NCBI GenBank assembly: GCA_018241695.1
Contig: JAFEDH010000006.1
Coordinates: 1-64,000 of the forward strand
Source of the DNA: Pseudomonadota bacterium
GTDB lineage: Bacteria > Pseudomonadota > Gammaproteobacteria > Burkholderiales > Rhodocyclaceae
Length of the DNA: 64,000 bases
Direction of reading: 5' to 3'
In this document: positions 17,932 to 27,098 of the stretch, piece after piece
Numbering within the stretch: position 1 is the stretch's first letter
Layout of the letters: the number at the start of each line of letters is the position of its first letter
The notes under the pieces: generated by a model
What the model saw: only the letters and a program-made list of their open reading frames with translations
Told to the model about the DNA's origin: nothing
The model's database searches: none
Program-made: the position numbers and the translations under genes

Positions 17932-19130
17932 TGCGCTCCGACGACGCCATCCGGTTCATCCTGCAATCCCTCATGGCCCATCGCCTGCGCACGGTGCTGT
18001 CGGCCCTGGGCATCGCCATCGGTATCACCGCGGTGATCCTGCTCACCAGCATCGGCCAGGGACTGCACCGCTTCGTTATCGATGAATTCACCCAGTTCGG
18101 CACCAACATCATCGGCATCACCCCCGGCCACACCGATACGCGGGGCGGTCCCATCGGGGCCATCAACACCGTGCGCCCCCTCTCCATCGACGATGCGCTG
18201 GCGCTGCGCCAGATCCCGCAGATACTGGCTGCCGACCCTACCGTGCAGGGCAATGGCGAGGTTGAAAATGGCAGCCGCAGCCGCCGCGTGATGATCTACG
18301 GCGCCAGCCACGTCATGACGGCGGTGATGCACATGAAAGTCGCGGCAGGCAGCTTTCTGCCCGACGATGATCCCCGCAGTGCGCGGGCCTTTACCGTGCT
18401 GGGTGCCAAGGTGGCGCGGGAACTGTTCGACGAAGAAAACCCATTGGGTGCGCGGGTGCGGATCGGTGGCGAACGCTACCGGGTCATCGGCGTGATGGAG
18501 GCCAAGGGTCAGGTGCTCGGCTTCGATCTGGACGATACCGTCTATATTCCCGTTGGCCGGGCCCTGGAAATGTTCAACCGGGACAGCCTGATGGAAATCC
18601 ATCTGAGCTACGAACCCACCGTCCCCCTTGCCACGGTGGAAGCGGAGATCCGCCAGACGCTCAACCGCCGTCACGGCCGCGAGGATTACACCGTCACGCC
18701 GCAGCAGAAAATGCTGGAAACCTTCGGCACCATTCTCGACACGCTCACCTTCGCCATCGCGGCCATTGGTGGTATCTCGCTGCTGGTGGGCGGGATCGGC
18801 ATCCTCACCATCCTCACCATCGCCGTCTCCGAGCGCACCAGCGAAATCGGTCTGCTGCGTGCCATCGGTGCCACGCGGCGACGCATCCTCACCCTTTTTC
18901 TTGGTGAAGCCGCGCTGCTCGCGGCACTCGGTGGCATCACAGGACTGACCCTGGGCTGGGGCATCGCACTGCTGCTGAAACTCACGGTGCCCGCCCTGCC
19001 TGTGAATACCCCCTGGTCCTATGCGGTTGCCGCCGAACTCACGGCAGTGATCGTCGGCCTGCTGGCCGGCGTGCTGCCGGCCCGGCGTGCTGCCCGGCTG
19101 GACCCGCTGGAGGCGCTACGGTCCGAATAG
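17931..19130 (+). CDS. ABC transporter permease, FtsX/MacB type (second)
   Basis: A 399-residue paralogue of the preceding permease with the same topology: membrane segment near 18-38 (LSALGIAIGITAVILLTS), periplasmic domain, three C-terminal segments, and coupling helix TSEIGLLRAIGATRRRI. The shared blocks AKVARELF and RVIGV show common descent. The ATG at 17931 overlaps the previous stop; a longer reading from 17754 lies inside the first permease and is rejected. It ends the operon. The exported substrate cannot be told from sequence; a macrolide or lipid-type compound is only family-based speculation. Confidence 0.9.
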   Translation: MRSDDAIRFILQSLMAHRLRTVLSALGIAIGITAVILLTSIGQGLHRFVIDEFTQFGTNIIGITPGHTDTRGGPIGAINTVRPLSIDDALALRQIPQILAADPTVQGNGEVENGSRSRRVMIYGASHVMTAVMHMKVAAGSFLPDDDPRSARAFTVLGAKVARELFDEENPLGARVRIGGERYRVIGVMEAKGQVLGFDLDDTVYIPVGRALEMFNRDSLMEIHLSYEPTVPLATVEAEIRQTLNRRHGREDYTVTPQQKMLETFGTILDTLTFAIAAIGGISLLVGGIGILTILTIAVSERTSEIGLLRAIGATRRRILTLFLGEAALLAALGGITGLTLGWGIALLLKLTVPALPVNTPWSYAVAAELTAVIVGLLAGVLPARRAARLDPLEALRSE

Positions 19131-19257
19131 GGCCCGGCATATGGTCGTATGCATTCATGGCTGCAATCCTTTGCGCAATCACAGCTGAAAACGGGGTCGT
19201 CATTCAGTCAAACGGCATCGCCAAGGTAAGCTGCGGGGCACATTCAGGAAAGCCACC

Positions 19258-20430
19258 ATGACACCCCGTCAGCAAAAGCAGCAGATCGCCCTCCTCGCCC
19301 TGGCCCAGGCATTTTTACTGATCAATGGCGTCACCATGATCGCACTCAGCGGCCTGGTGGGCCTGGCATTGGCTGAAGAGCGGCGCTGGGCCACGCTGCC
19401 GGTGACCTGCACCGTGGTGGGTACCGCCCTCACCACGCTGCCGGCAGCCTTTTTCATGAAGCATCACGGTCGTCGTGCCGGCTTCATTCTGGGCGCCCTG
19501 CTCGGCATCGTCGCGGCCCTGCTCTGTGCGTTGGCGGTGTATCAGCACAGTTTCTGGTTGCTCTGCCTGGGTACCCTCGTGGCGGGCAGTTACGCCGCCA
19601 TCGGCCAGCAGTACCGCTTCGCCGCCGCCGATGTGGCCGATGTTTCCTGGCGTCCCCGCGCCATCTCCCTCACTCTCGCAGGCGGCATTCTGGGCGGCAT
19701 CCTCGGCCCCGAGATCGCCAAGCACAGCCGCGATCTCCTCGCTCCGCCCTTTCTCGCCAGCTATCTGGCCCTGGCGCTGATCGGCCTCGGCGCCCTGTTC
19801 ACCGCGAGCCGGCTACAGGTGCCCGGTCTTTCTGTCCAGCAGCAGCGGGCATCGGGGCGCCCGCTCAGGGCGCTCATGACCCAGCCGGCCTACCTTGCGG
19901 CGCTGTGTGCCGCCGCCTGTGGCTACGGTGTGATGAACCTGCTGATGACGGCCACACCTCTGGCCATGGATCTCTGCGCCCACCCCTTCCCGGCGGTCGC
20001 TTTCATCCTCGAATGGCATGTGATCGGCATGTTCGGCCCCTCTTTCGTCACCGGCACCCTGATCCGGCGTTGCAGCCTGCCGGCCGTGCTGCTGACGGGT
20101 GCCGGATTGATGGCCGCATGCATCGCGGTAGCCATCACTGGGGTCAGCCTGATGCATTTCTGGTGGGCGCTGACCCTGCTCGGCGTAGGCTGGAACTTTC
20201 TTTTCATTGGCGGAACCGCCCTGCTCACGGAAAGCTGCCATCCCGAGGAAAGGGCCAAGGCACAGGGAGCCAACGACTTCGTGGTGTTCACCGTGCAGGG
20301 AGTGACCTCTCTTGCCTCGGGCGCGATGATCAGCGCCAGCGGATGGTACAGCCTCAATCTGCTGGCGATCCCGCTGGTTCTGTTGACGGCCGCCACTACC
20401 GTGTGGTGGTGGCGGAGGTATTCCGCCTAG
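19258..20430 (+). CDS. MFS transporter
   Basis: A 390-residue, very hydrophobic protein with about 12 predicted membrane segments in two halves. The charged loop [12 protein letters not shown] between segments 2 and 3 of the first half is the major-facilitator signature position (GxxxDRxGRR-like, here divergent). The family is clear, the substrate is not. It stands alone, and its TAG stop shares the CTAG palindrome with the stop of the convergent acetoacetyl-CoA synthetase gene, leaving no spacer. Confidence 0.82.
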   Translation: MTPRQQKQQIALLALAQAFLLINGVTMIALSGLVGLALAEERRWATLPVTCTVVGTALTTLPAAFFMKHHGRRAGFILGALLGIVAALLCALAVYQHSFWLLCLGTLVAGSYAAIGQQYRFAAADVADVSWRPRAISLTLAGGILGGILGPEIAKHSRDLLAPPFLASYLALALIGLGALFTASRLQVPGLSVQQQRASGRPLRALMTQPAYLAALCAAACGYGVMNLLMTATPLAMDLCAHPFPAVAFILEWHVIGMFGPSFVTGTLIRRCSLPAVLLTGAGLMAACIAVAITGVSLMHFWWALTLLGVGWNFLFIGGTALLTESCHPEERAKAQGANDFVVFTVQGVTSLASGAMISASGWYSLNLLAIPLVLLTAATTVWWWRRYSA

Positions 20431-22400
20431 CGAGACAGGGCGGGAATATCCCGGAACAGGGCCAATGCCTCGGGATTGGCCAGCGCCTCGATATTCTTCA
20501 CCGGACGGCCGTGCACCACTTCGCGCACCGCCAGTTCGACGATCTTCCCGCTCTTGGTGCGCGGAATGTCGCTCACCTGCACGATGCGGGCCGGAACATG
20601 GCGTGGCGTGGCGTTGTCGCGGATCTGCCGGCGGATGCGGTCACTGAGCGCACCATCCAGCACCATGCCCTCCTTGAGACGGACGAACAGCACCACGCGG
20701 GTATCGTCATCCCAGTCCTGACCAATAGCCAGAGACTCGACGATCTCGGGGAGTTTTTCCACCTGACGATAGATTTCGGCCGTGCCGATACGTACGCCAC
20801 CGGGGTTGAGGGTGGCATCGGAACGGCCATGGATCACCAGGCCGCCGTGGACGGTGAACTCGGCAAAATCGCCATGGCACCAGATGCCGGGAATCTTTTC
20901 AAAGTAGGCGGCCAGATATTTCTTCTGGCCGGGATCGTTCCAGAATCCGACCGGCATGGATGGAAAGGGCTTGAGACAGGCAAGCTCACCCTTCTCTCCG
21001 CGCAGCGGATATCCGGCATCATCCAGCACTTCAACCGCCATGCCCAGGCCACGGCACTGGATTTCGCCTTTCCATACCGGCAGCAGCGGGTTACCCAGCA
21101 CAAAGCAGGAAACGATGTCTGTGCCGCCTGAAATGGATGCCAACAAAACATCGGAGCTGATCTGCTGATAGACATAATCGAATCCCTCGGGGGAAAGCGG
21201 TGATCCGGTGGACAGCACCACCCGCAGGGCCGAAAGATCGTGGGTCTGGCGAGGCTTGAGTTCCGCCTTGAGGCAGGAGTCGATGAATTTGGCACCGACA
21301 CCAAAATGGGTGCAGCCTTCGGCGGCAATGAAATCGTAGAGGATGCGGCCGTCACGGGCGAAAGGAGATCCATCGTAGAGCAGCAGCGTTGCGCCCGCCG
21401 CCAAGCCCGAAGCCAGCCAGTTGAACATCATCCAGCCCAGGGTCGTGAAATAGAACAGTCTGTCGCCCGGATGAATGTCGCAGTGCAGGCGATGCTCCTT
21501 GAGGTGTTGCAGGAGCGTGCCGCCCGCGCCGTGGATGATGCACTTGGGCACGCCCGTGGTACCCGATGAATACAGGATGTAGAGCGGATGATCGAAGGGT
21601 AGGCGGACGAAATCGATGGTCGTCGTCGCGGCATGTGGGGCGACGAAATCGGCGGTACTGATCGCGCCGGAAATGCCAGCCAGATCGGGTGCGCTGTCAA
21701 GGAAGCCCACCACCACGGTTTTCCCGAGTGATGGCAGGCCGGCGGAAACCGTCGCCACCTTGTCGAGAATGGACAGGGCCTTGCCGTTGTAACGATAGCC
21801 GTCCACGGTCACCAGCACCTTGGGCTCGACCTGGCCGAAGCGGTCCAGCACGCCCTGAATACCAAAATCGGGCGATGCGGAAGTGAAAATGGCACCAAGC
21901 GATGCTGTGGCCAGCATGGCGACGATGGCCTCGGGAATATTCGGCATGAAGGCGGCCACACGATCACCAGCCGTCACGCCTTCGGCCTTGAGTGCTGCGG
22001 CAAAAGCCGCCACGGCGGCATGAAGATCGTCGTGGGAGACCACGCGGCGAACACCATCCTCACCCATGAACACCAGGGCAGTGCCGGAACCACGATGCCG
22101 CAGCAGGTTCTCGGCGAAATTGAGGCGGGCTTGCGGAAACCAGCGGGCGCCCGGCATTCGATCGCCCTGGGCGAGCACCGTCTGGCCCTGTTCGCCGATC
22201 ACGCCCTCCTCCTCCCAGATCGATTGCCAGAATGCTTCGGGCTGATCGACCGACCACTGCCACAGACTGTCGTAATCCGTCAGCTCGCACTGCCAGCGTG
22301 CCTTCATCCGGTCCAGAAAGTGTGCCATCCGGGAATGCGCGGCCTGCTCCGGGTTCGGGGTCCAGAGCGGGAGTGAGGGAACAGCGTGAGTGTCGTTCAT
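20427..22400 (-). CDS. aacS: Acetoacetyl-CoA synthetase
   Basis: Activates acetoacetate to acetoacetyl-CoA with ATP, via an acyl-adenylate. The 657-residue protein has the ANL-family phosphate loop [10 protein letters not shown] (about 277-286), the N-terminal acetyl/acetoacetyl-CoA synthetase region ([13 protein letters not shown]) and the C-terminal catalytic lysine in TKSGKIVE (K619). Length and the segment LYDGSPF favour acetoacetyl- over acetyl-CoA synthetase. The ATG at 22400 starts the conserved part; an in-frame codon at 22454 adds unlikely residues. It is divergent from phaZ, which fits a role in PHB use. Confidence 0.92.
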   Translation of the reverse strand: MNDTHAVPSLPLWTPNPEQAAHSRMAHFLDRMKARWQCELTDYDSLWQWSVDQPEAFWQSIWEEEGVIGEQGQTVLAQGDRMPGARWFPQARLNFAENLLRHRGSGTALVFMGEDGVRRVVSHDDLHAAVAAFAAALKAEGVTAGDRVAAFMPNIPEAIVAMLATASLGAIFTSASPDFGIQGVLDRFGQVEPKVLVTVDGYRYNGKALSILDKVATVSAGLPSLGKTVVVGFLDSAPDLAGISGAISTADFVAPHAATTTIDFVRLPFDHPLYILYSSGTTGVPKCIIHGAGGTLLQHLKEHRLHCDIHPGDRLFYFTTLGWMMFNWLASGLAAGATLLLYDGSPFARDGRILYDFIAAEGCTHFGVGAKFIDSCLKAELKPRQTHDLSALRVVLSTGSPLSPEGFDYVYQQISSDVLLASISGGTDIVSCFVLGNPLLPVWKGEIQCRGLGMAVEVLDDAGYPLRGEKGELACLKPFPSMPVGFWNDPGQKKYLAAYFEKIPGIWCHGDFAEFTVHGGLVIHGRSDATLNPGGVRIGTAEIYRQVEKLPEIVESLAIGQDWDDDTRVVLFVRLKEGMVLDGALSDRIRRQIRDNATPRHVPARIVQVSDIPRTKSGKIVELAVREVVHGRPVKNIEALANPEALALFRDIPALSR

Positions 22401-22641
22401 GATCTTTGGGAAAAGCGAAGAAAACGGGATACAGCCATCACCGGAGAGGGACAAAGACAGGGGATCGCAACCTTAATGGACGCCTGACGCAAAAGGCGAA
22501 AGATTTCACTCCGGACAGACCGAATTAAAACATCTTCAGAATCGGTTTATACCTTCGATTTCGGGCTTTACAAGTTGCGAGCCAGCAGGTATTTTTCCAA
22601 GAAATAATTATCGAAGCCGGAACAGAGAGCACACTTCATCC
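22401..22641. promoter_or_regulatory. Divergent control region between aacS and phaZ
   Basis: 241 bases, AT-richer than the flanking genes, must hold both promoters of the divergent PHB-mobilisation genes. A TTGCGA at 22575-22580 followed by AT-rich DNA could be the phaZ promoter, but spacing and -10 are not convincing. No long dyad stands out. Confidence 0.35.
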
Positions 22642-23865
22642 ATGATTTATCAAGCCTATCAGGCCTATGCCGACCTTTCGGCTCCTTTTCTCGGAGCTGC
22701 CCGCGTCTTCAGTGATATTTTTACCCGCCCCTGGCCCGGCCCTCTGAGTGGCATGGTCTCCGGCCGCGTCACGGCCGCTGCCGAAATACTGGCACGCACC
22801 GGTCTCACCCACAAACGCCCTTCCTTCGATATCGAAGAAGTCAGGATCGGAGAGGAATCGGTCAAGGTGACGGAAGAAGTTGCACTCACCACACCGTTCT
22901 GCACGCTGTTGCACTTTCGTAAGGATATCGCCGCGAATCAGCCCAGGATTCTGATCGTGGCACCGCTATCGGGGCATTTCGCCACCCTTTTGCGGGGCAC
23001 GGTACTCACCATGCTCCAGGACCACGACGTCTACATCACCGACTGGCACAACGTACGCGATGTCTCGGTGCTCGCCGGACGGTTCGATCTGGACAATTTC
23101 ATCGATCACGTCATCCGCTTTTTCGATTTTCTGGGTCCGGACAGCCATGTCATGGCCGTATGCCAGCCCACGGTGGGAACGCTGGCCGCCTGTGCGGTCA
23201 TGGCCGAGGAGGGCAATCCGAACCTTCCTTCGAGCATCACACTGATGGCGGGGCCGATGGATACCCGGATCAATCCCACCGAGGTCAACCTGCTGGCAAC
23301 CCGCAAGCCGCTCGAGTGGTTCGAGCAGAGTTTCATCGGTGTCGTGCCGATGCGCTACAAGGGCGGCATGCGACGGGTATATCCGGGATTCATGCAGATT
23401 TCCGCCTTCATGTGCATGAACCTGGATCGGCACACCAATTCCTTCTTCGATCTGTACAAGCACATCGTCAATGCCGATCTGGATCAGGCCAACCCGATCC
23501 GTAGCTTTTATGAAGAATATTTCGCGTTGATGGATCTGCCGGCGGAGTTCTACCTGCAAACCGTACTCACCGTCTTTCAGGAGCACCGCCTCGCCCAGGG
23601 CACCTTTGAGTACCGTGGACGTACCGTTAATCCCGCCGCCATCCGTAAATCTGCACTGTTCACGGTGGAAGGCGAAAGGGATGATATCTGTGCCCCCGGC
23701 CAGACCCGGGCTGCCCATGATATTTGCCCCGGTATCCCGGTTGCACGCAAACGCCACCATGTCCAGGCCGGTGCTGGGCATTACGGGGTATTCAACGGCA
23801 AACGCTGGGATCAGGAAATCTACCCCCAGGTGCGCGATTTCATCAAGGCAAGCTGCTCACGCTGA
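22642..23865 (+). CDS. phaZ: Intracellular poly(3-hydroxybutyrate) depolymerase
   Basis: Hydrolyses or thiolyses stored PHB granules, releasing 3-hydroxybutyrate units for reuse. The 407-residue alpha/beta hydrolase shows the cysteine nucleophile of this family in AVCQPTVG (C174), an acidic residue in GERDDI (D347/D348) and histidine in GAGHYG (H380). Cys instead of Ser is the mark of the Ralstonia PhaZ1 group. The N-terminus MIYQAYQAYADL also fits. It lacks a signal peptide, consistent with acting on internal granules. It is followed by 3-hydroxybutyrate dehydrogenase on the same strand. Confidence 0.95.
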   Translation: MIYQAYQAYADLSAPFLGAARVFSDIFTRPWPGPLSGMVSGRVTAAAEILARTGLTHKRPSFDIEEVRIGEESVKVTEEVALTTPFCTLLHFRKDIAANQPRILIVAPLSGHFATLLRGTVLTMLQDHDVYITDWHNVRDVSVLAGRFDLDNFIDHVIRFFDFLGPDSHVMAVCQPTVGTLAACAVMAEEGNPNLPSSITLMAGPMDTRINPTEVNLLATRKPLEWFEQSFIGVVPMRYKGGMRRVYPGFMQISAFMCMNLDRHTNSFFDLYKHIVNADLDQANPIRSFYEEYFALMDLPAEFYLQTVLTVFQEHRLAQGTFEYRGRTVNPAAIRKSALFTVEGERDDICAPGQTRAAHDICPGIPVARKRHHVQAGAGHYGVFNGKRWDQEIYPQVRDFIKASCSR

Positions 23866-23952
23866 TCCGGCGGGCCGCTCCGGTCTGCATCCTCTCCGTC
23901 ATTTTCCTGTATTCCTTTCGCGGATCGTTTCCGTATCCTTTGGAGTTTCCCC

Positions 23953-24735
23953 ATGCAGCTCAAAGACAAGATCGCCGTGATCACCGGCGCCGCCAGCGGC
24001 ATCGGCCTGGAGATCGCCCGCCAGTACGCCCGCGAAGGTGCCCGCGTAGGCATCGCCGATCTCGCTGCCGACAAGGCGGAATCCGCGGCGGCCGAAATCC
24101 GGACCACGGGTGGCCAGGCCATGGCGCTGGCGATGGATGTCAGTGACGAAGCCTCTGTACAGGCCGGTTTCGACACCATCACTGCCGCCTGGGGAGTACC
24201 CGACATCCTGGTCAGCAATGCCGGTGTCCAGCATATCGATCCGATCGACGCCCTTTCACTGGCAAACTGGAAGCGCATGCTGGCCATCCATCTCGATGGC
24301 GCCTTTCTTACCACCCGTGCATTCGTGCGTGGCGCCTATCCTGCGGGAAAGGGAGGCTGTGTGATCTATACCGGATCGGTGCACTCCCATGAAGCCTCGC
24401 TGCTCAAGGCGCCCTACATCACCGCCAAGCACGGTCTGCTGGGTTTGTGTCGCGCGCTGGCAAAGGAAGGTGCCAGCCATGGCGTACGCACCAATGTCAT
24501 CAGCCCCGGCTTCGTGCTTACTCCTCTGGTGGAGCGGCAAATTCCTGAGCAGGCCAAGGAACTCAACATCAGCGAAGCGGATGTGGTCAAGAACGTGATG
24601 CTCAAGCACACGGTGGATGGTGAGTTCACCACCACGGACGATGTCGCCCGTGTGGCCGTTTTCCTCGCCGCCTTTCCCACCGCCGCCCTGACCGGACAAA
24701 CCGTGGTGGTGAGCCACGGCTGGCACATGCAGTAA
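23953..24735 (+). CDS. bdhA: 3-hydroxybutyrate dehydrogenase
   Basis: Oxidises D-3-hydroxybutyrate to acetoacetate with NAD+. This 260-residue classical short-chain dehydrogenase has the cofactor motif TGAASGIG (11-18), NAG at 89-91, and the catalytic S142-Y155-K159. The long C-terminal loop with [17 protein letters not shown] and ending [15 protein letters not shown] is characteristic of bacterial 3-hydroxybutyrate dehydrogenases rather than generic SDRs. A GGAG precedes the ATG. It sits 87 bases behind phaZ and connects that enzyme with the acetoacetate-activating aacS. Confidence 0.94.
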   Translation: MQLKDKIAVITGAASGIGLEIARQYAREGARVGIADLAADKAESAAAEIRTTGGQAMALAMDVSDEASVQAGFDTITAAWGVPDILVSNAGVQHIDPIDALSLANWKRMLAIHLDGAFLTTRAFVRGAYPAGKGGCVIYTGSVHSHEASLLKAPYITAKHGLLGLCRALAKEGASHGVRTNVISPGFVLTPLVERQIPEQAKELNISEADVVKNVMLKHTVDGEFTTTDDVARVAVFLAAFPTAALTGQTVVVSHGWHMQ

Positions 24736-24858
24736 ACGCAATCCAGGCTCCCAAACCGGCGGGAGGGGATTTGGTCAAAAAATGGAAAGGGAGTGCCCCC
24801 GGGCGGAGGCAGGCGTTTTAACATCGCGCCTTGAGCGATTCTCCCGACCATTTTTGCG

Positions 24859-25629
24859 ATGAAGTACTCTCCTCACGATGCCCGACCGGGCACCGTATAC
24901 CTGATCGGCGCCGGACCCGGCGATCCCGGACTGCTGACACTGAGAGGCGCCCATCTGCTCGGCATGGCCGATGTGGTGGTGTATGACAATCTCGTGGCCA
25001 TCGAGATACTGGAAATGGCGCCACCCCAAGCAGAACGCATTTATGCCGGCAAGCAGCGTGGTGATCACTCCGTACCCCAGGACGAGCTCAACCTGCTGCT
25101 GGTCAGGCTGGCGCGCCAGAACAGGTGCGTAATCCGGCTCAAGGGCGGGGATCCCTACATTTTCGGCCGCGGGGGTGAAGAAGCACAAACCCTGGTCGCA
25201 CACGGCATCCCCTTCGAGGTGGTGCCGGGGATCACCGCGGCATCGGGTGTTGCCGCCTATGCGGGGATTCCGCTGACCCACCGCGATCATGCTCATGCCG
25301 TCACCTTCGTTACCGGCCATCTCCAGGACGGCACCATGGATCTCGACTGGCCGGCCCTGGCCCGATCCGGCCAGACAGTGGTGATCTACATGGGCCTGAC
25401 CGGCATCAACGTACTCTGCGAGAAACTGATCGAACATGGCCTGCCTGCCCATTGGCCGGCCGCCATCGTGCAGCAGGGCACCCGGTCCTCCCAGCGCACG
25501 GTGACCGGTACCCTGGCAACCCTGCCCGAGCGGGCCAGGGCAGCCGGCCTCAAGGCACCCACCCTGATCATTGTCGGCCGAGTTGCCGGACTGCAACCCG
25601 ATCTGGCGTGGTTCCCCGAATCCGCCTGA
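24859..25629 (+). CDS. cobA: Uroporphyrinogen-III C-methyltransferase
   Basis: Methylates uroporphyrinogen III at C2 and C7 with S-adenosylmethionine, giving precorrin-2 for siroheme or cobalamin. The 256-residue protein has the SUMT landmarks [41 protein letters not shown] and [22 protein letters not shown]. It is the stand-alone form, without the CysG oxidase/chelatase domain. Four bases separate it from a GIY-YIG gene. Because nrdJ in this window needs B12, a corrinoid role is attractive, but siroheme is equally possible. Confidence 0.94.
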   Translation: MKYSPHDARPGTVYLIGAGPGDPGLLTLRGAHLLGMADVVVYDNLVAIEILEMAPPQAERIYAGKQRGDHSVPQDELNLLLVRLARQNRCVIRLKGGDPYIFGRGGEEAQTLVAHGIPFEVVPGITAASGVAAYAGIPLTHRDHAHAVTFVTGHLQDGTMDLDWPALARSGQTVVIYMGLTGINVLCEKLIEHGLPAHWPAAIVQQGTRSSQRTVTGTLATLPERARAAGLKAPTLIIVGRVAGLQPDLAWFPESA

Positions 25630-25633
25630 TTCC

Positions 25634-25924
25634 ATGCCACAACTCTGGCATCTTTATCTGATCGAATGCGCGGATGGCAGCCTCTACACCGGCATCACCA
25701 CCGACGTTGCGCGGCGTTACGCCCAGCATGAGAAAGGTACAGGCGCCCGTTATACCCGCTCGCACCGCCCCATGCGTCTGCTTGGATCACGCCCCTGCGG
25801 CAACCATGCCGACGCCCTCAGGGCAGAAGCGGCACTGCGCCGCCTGCCCAAGGCCCGCAAGCGCACCGCGCTGTGGTCCATAGAAATTCCGCCATCACCC
25901 CCTCTTTCCGCGAGAACCCCATGA
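25634..25924 (+). CDS. GIY-YIG domain protein (UPF0213/YhbQ-like)
   Basis: A 96-residue single-domain protein with the GIY-YIG core: YLIECADGSLYTGITTDVARRYAQH at the start (YLI and YTG in place of GIY and YIG) and the conserved arginine/lysine-rich helix (LRAEAALRRLPKARKR). Small stand-alone members of this type have been linked to DNA strand-break processing in E. coli, otherwise poorly known. The ATG at 25634 lies four bases past the cobA stop, and its own stop overlaps the next start (ATGA). Confidence 0.85.
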   Translation: MPQLWHLYLIECADGSLYTGITTDVARRYAQHEKGTGARYTRSHRPMRLLGSRPCGNHADALRAEAALRRLPKARKRTALWSIEIPPSPPLSARTP

Positions 25925-26172
25925 AAACACTGCGTGTCACTCTAGAAGCCGAGATCACCATTCCCGATCAATGGGAACTGGTGGAGCATCCCTCCGGGAT
26001 CCGTGTCCTGCGTATCGGGGATCACTACGTCGATTTCGAACTGATTCCCCTGGCCACGACCTCCGATGCCGATGACGCGGAATGGTCCGATCACGATGCC
26101 GAGGTGGTCAACGATATTCTCGACCGTATCGAAGGCGTGGATGTGTATTGGGAAATCGAGCAGACCCACTGA
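25921..26172 (+). CDS. Small acidic conserved-type protein, function unknown
   Basis: An 83-residue soluble protein that I do not recognise. It begins with a likely beta pair (LRVTLEAEITIPDQWELVEHPSGIRVLRIGDHYVDFELIP) and ends in a strongly acidic helix (DADDAEWSDHDAEVVNDILDRIEGVD). The ATGA overlap with the GIY-YIG gene and co-directional spacing support it as real. It is convergent with nudF. No metal motif or membrane segment is seen. Confidence 0.65.
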   Translation: MKTLRVTLEAEITIPDQWELVEHPSGIRVLRIGDHYVDFELIPLATTSDADDAEWSDHDAEVVNDILDRIEGVDVYWEIEQTH

Positions 26173-26201
26173 GCGGACTTCCAGGGCAGCCCCGGAGAAG
26201 T

Positions 26202-26771
26202 CTAGCCAGGCAAGCTCCAACTGCCGGAGTAGATCTTGTCGGCCCAGAGCAGGGCCGTGATGGTCTTGGCATCGGTGATCTCGCCATCCCGCACCGCCAG
26301 CAGCGCGTCGGACACGCTCAGTTCGATGACTTCAAGATATTCACCCTCGTCACACGCCTGCCCCACATAGCTCAGGCCATGCGCGAGAAATATTTCGATG
26401 CGCTCGTCGGAGTAGCCAATGCAAGGATGCATGGTTCCCAGATGGGTCCAGCTTTTGGCCTTGTAACCGGTTTCCTCACGCAGTTCGCGTCGGGCGGTAT
26501 CCAGCGGATGCTCACCGGCATCGATCTTTCCGGCAGGCAGTTCGAGAAAAATGCGTCGTAGCGGGTAGCGGAACTGGCGCTCGAACAACAGTTTGCCATT
26601 GTCCAGCGCCGCAATGACCACTGCCGCACCCGGGTGGGTGATCCATTCCCGCACGGTTTCGCGTCCATCCGGAAGACGCACCCGGTCGCGGCGAACCTTG
26701 AGCAATACACCATCAAATACCGGCTCCGAGGACAGCGCGGCCTCGATCAGATTCTGATCCTTGTCATCCAT
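26202..26771 (-). CDS. nudF: ADP-ribose pyrophosphatase (Nudix)
   Basis: Hydrolyses ADP-ribose to AMP and ribose 5-phosphate, removing a reactive by-product of NAD turnover. The 189-residue protein carries a complete Nudix box, GKIDAGE at 81-87 and RELREETGY at 95-103, preceded by the beta-sheet phrase QFRYPLRRIFLELPAG that is characteristic of ADP-ribose pyrophosphatases. It lies 12 bases behind the DUF2818 gene at the tail of the nuo operon, so it may be co-transcribed with Complex I, the main NADH consumer. Confidence 0.92.
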   Translation of the reverse strand: MDDKDQNLIEAALSSEPVFDGVLLKVRRDRVRLPDGRETVREWITHPGAAVVIAALDNGKLLFERQFRYPLRRIFLELPAGKIDAGEHPLDTARRELREETGYKAKSWTHLGTMHPCIGYSDERIEIFLAHGLSYVGQACDEGEYLEVIELSVSDALLAVRDGEITDAKTITALLWADKIYSGSWSLPG

Positions 26772-26783
26772 GGTCCGGCTGCG

Positions 26784-27083
26784 CTAATGGTGGCGCCAGA
26801 GATAGCGGTACACAAAACCTGGATAGGCCAGCACCAGGAACAGACAAAGCGTGATGGCGTAGAACTCCCATCGCTGCGGATACGCTGTGCCGTGAGCACG
26901 TGATTCAAGCGTCATGGCCAGTACGCCAACCGCGAAATACAGGATCAGGACTTCCAGCAGTCGCCAGCCCAATCCCTTCTGACCCGATGCCGGCCGGAGC
27001 AGGAACAGGATGCAGTTACTGAAAAAGGGCAGATTGGCCGCCGCCATGGCCAGGACGATGACAGTGATCTGCGCGGCGGTCAT
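26784..27083 (-). CDS. DUF2818 inner-membrane protein
   Basis: A 99-residue protein with three likely membrane segments (about 5-28, 42-60, 75-95) and the family motifs NLPFFSNCILFL and YPQRWEFYAI. DUF2818 genes recur directly downstream of nuoN in Betaproteobacteria, as here with a 15-base gap. This suggests an accessory or assembly role for Complex I, but no function is known to me. Only two acidic or basic clusters interrupt the hydrophobic sequence. Confidence 0.88.
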   Translation of the reverse strand: MTAAQITVIVLAMAAANLPFFSNCILFLLRPASGQKGLGWRLLEVLILYFAVGVLAMTLESRAHGTAYPQRWEFYAITLCLFLVLAYPGFVYRYLWRHH

Positions 27084-27098
27084 GAGGGCCCGGTATCT

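Noticed and set aside
17226..18674. 482-codon minus-strand frame opposite the two permeases
   Set aside because: Crosses the boundary of two conserved genes; its translation resembles no family.
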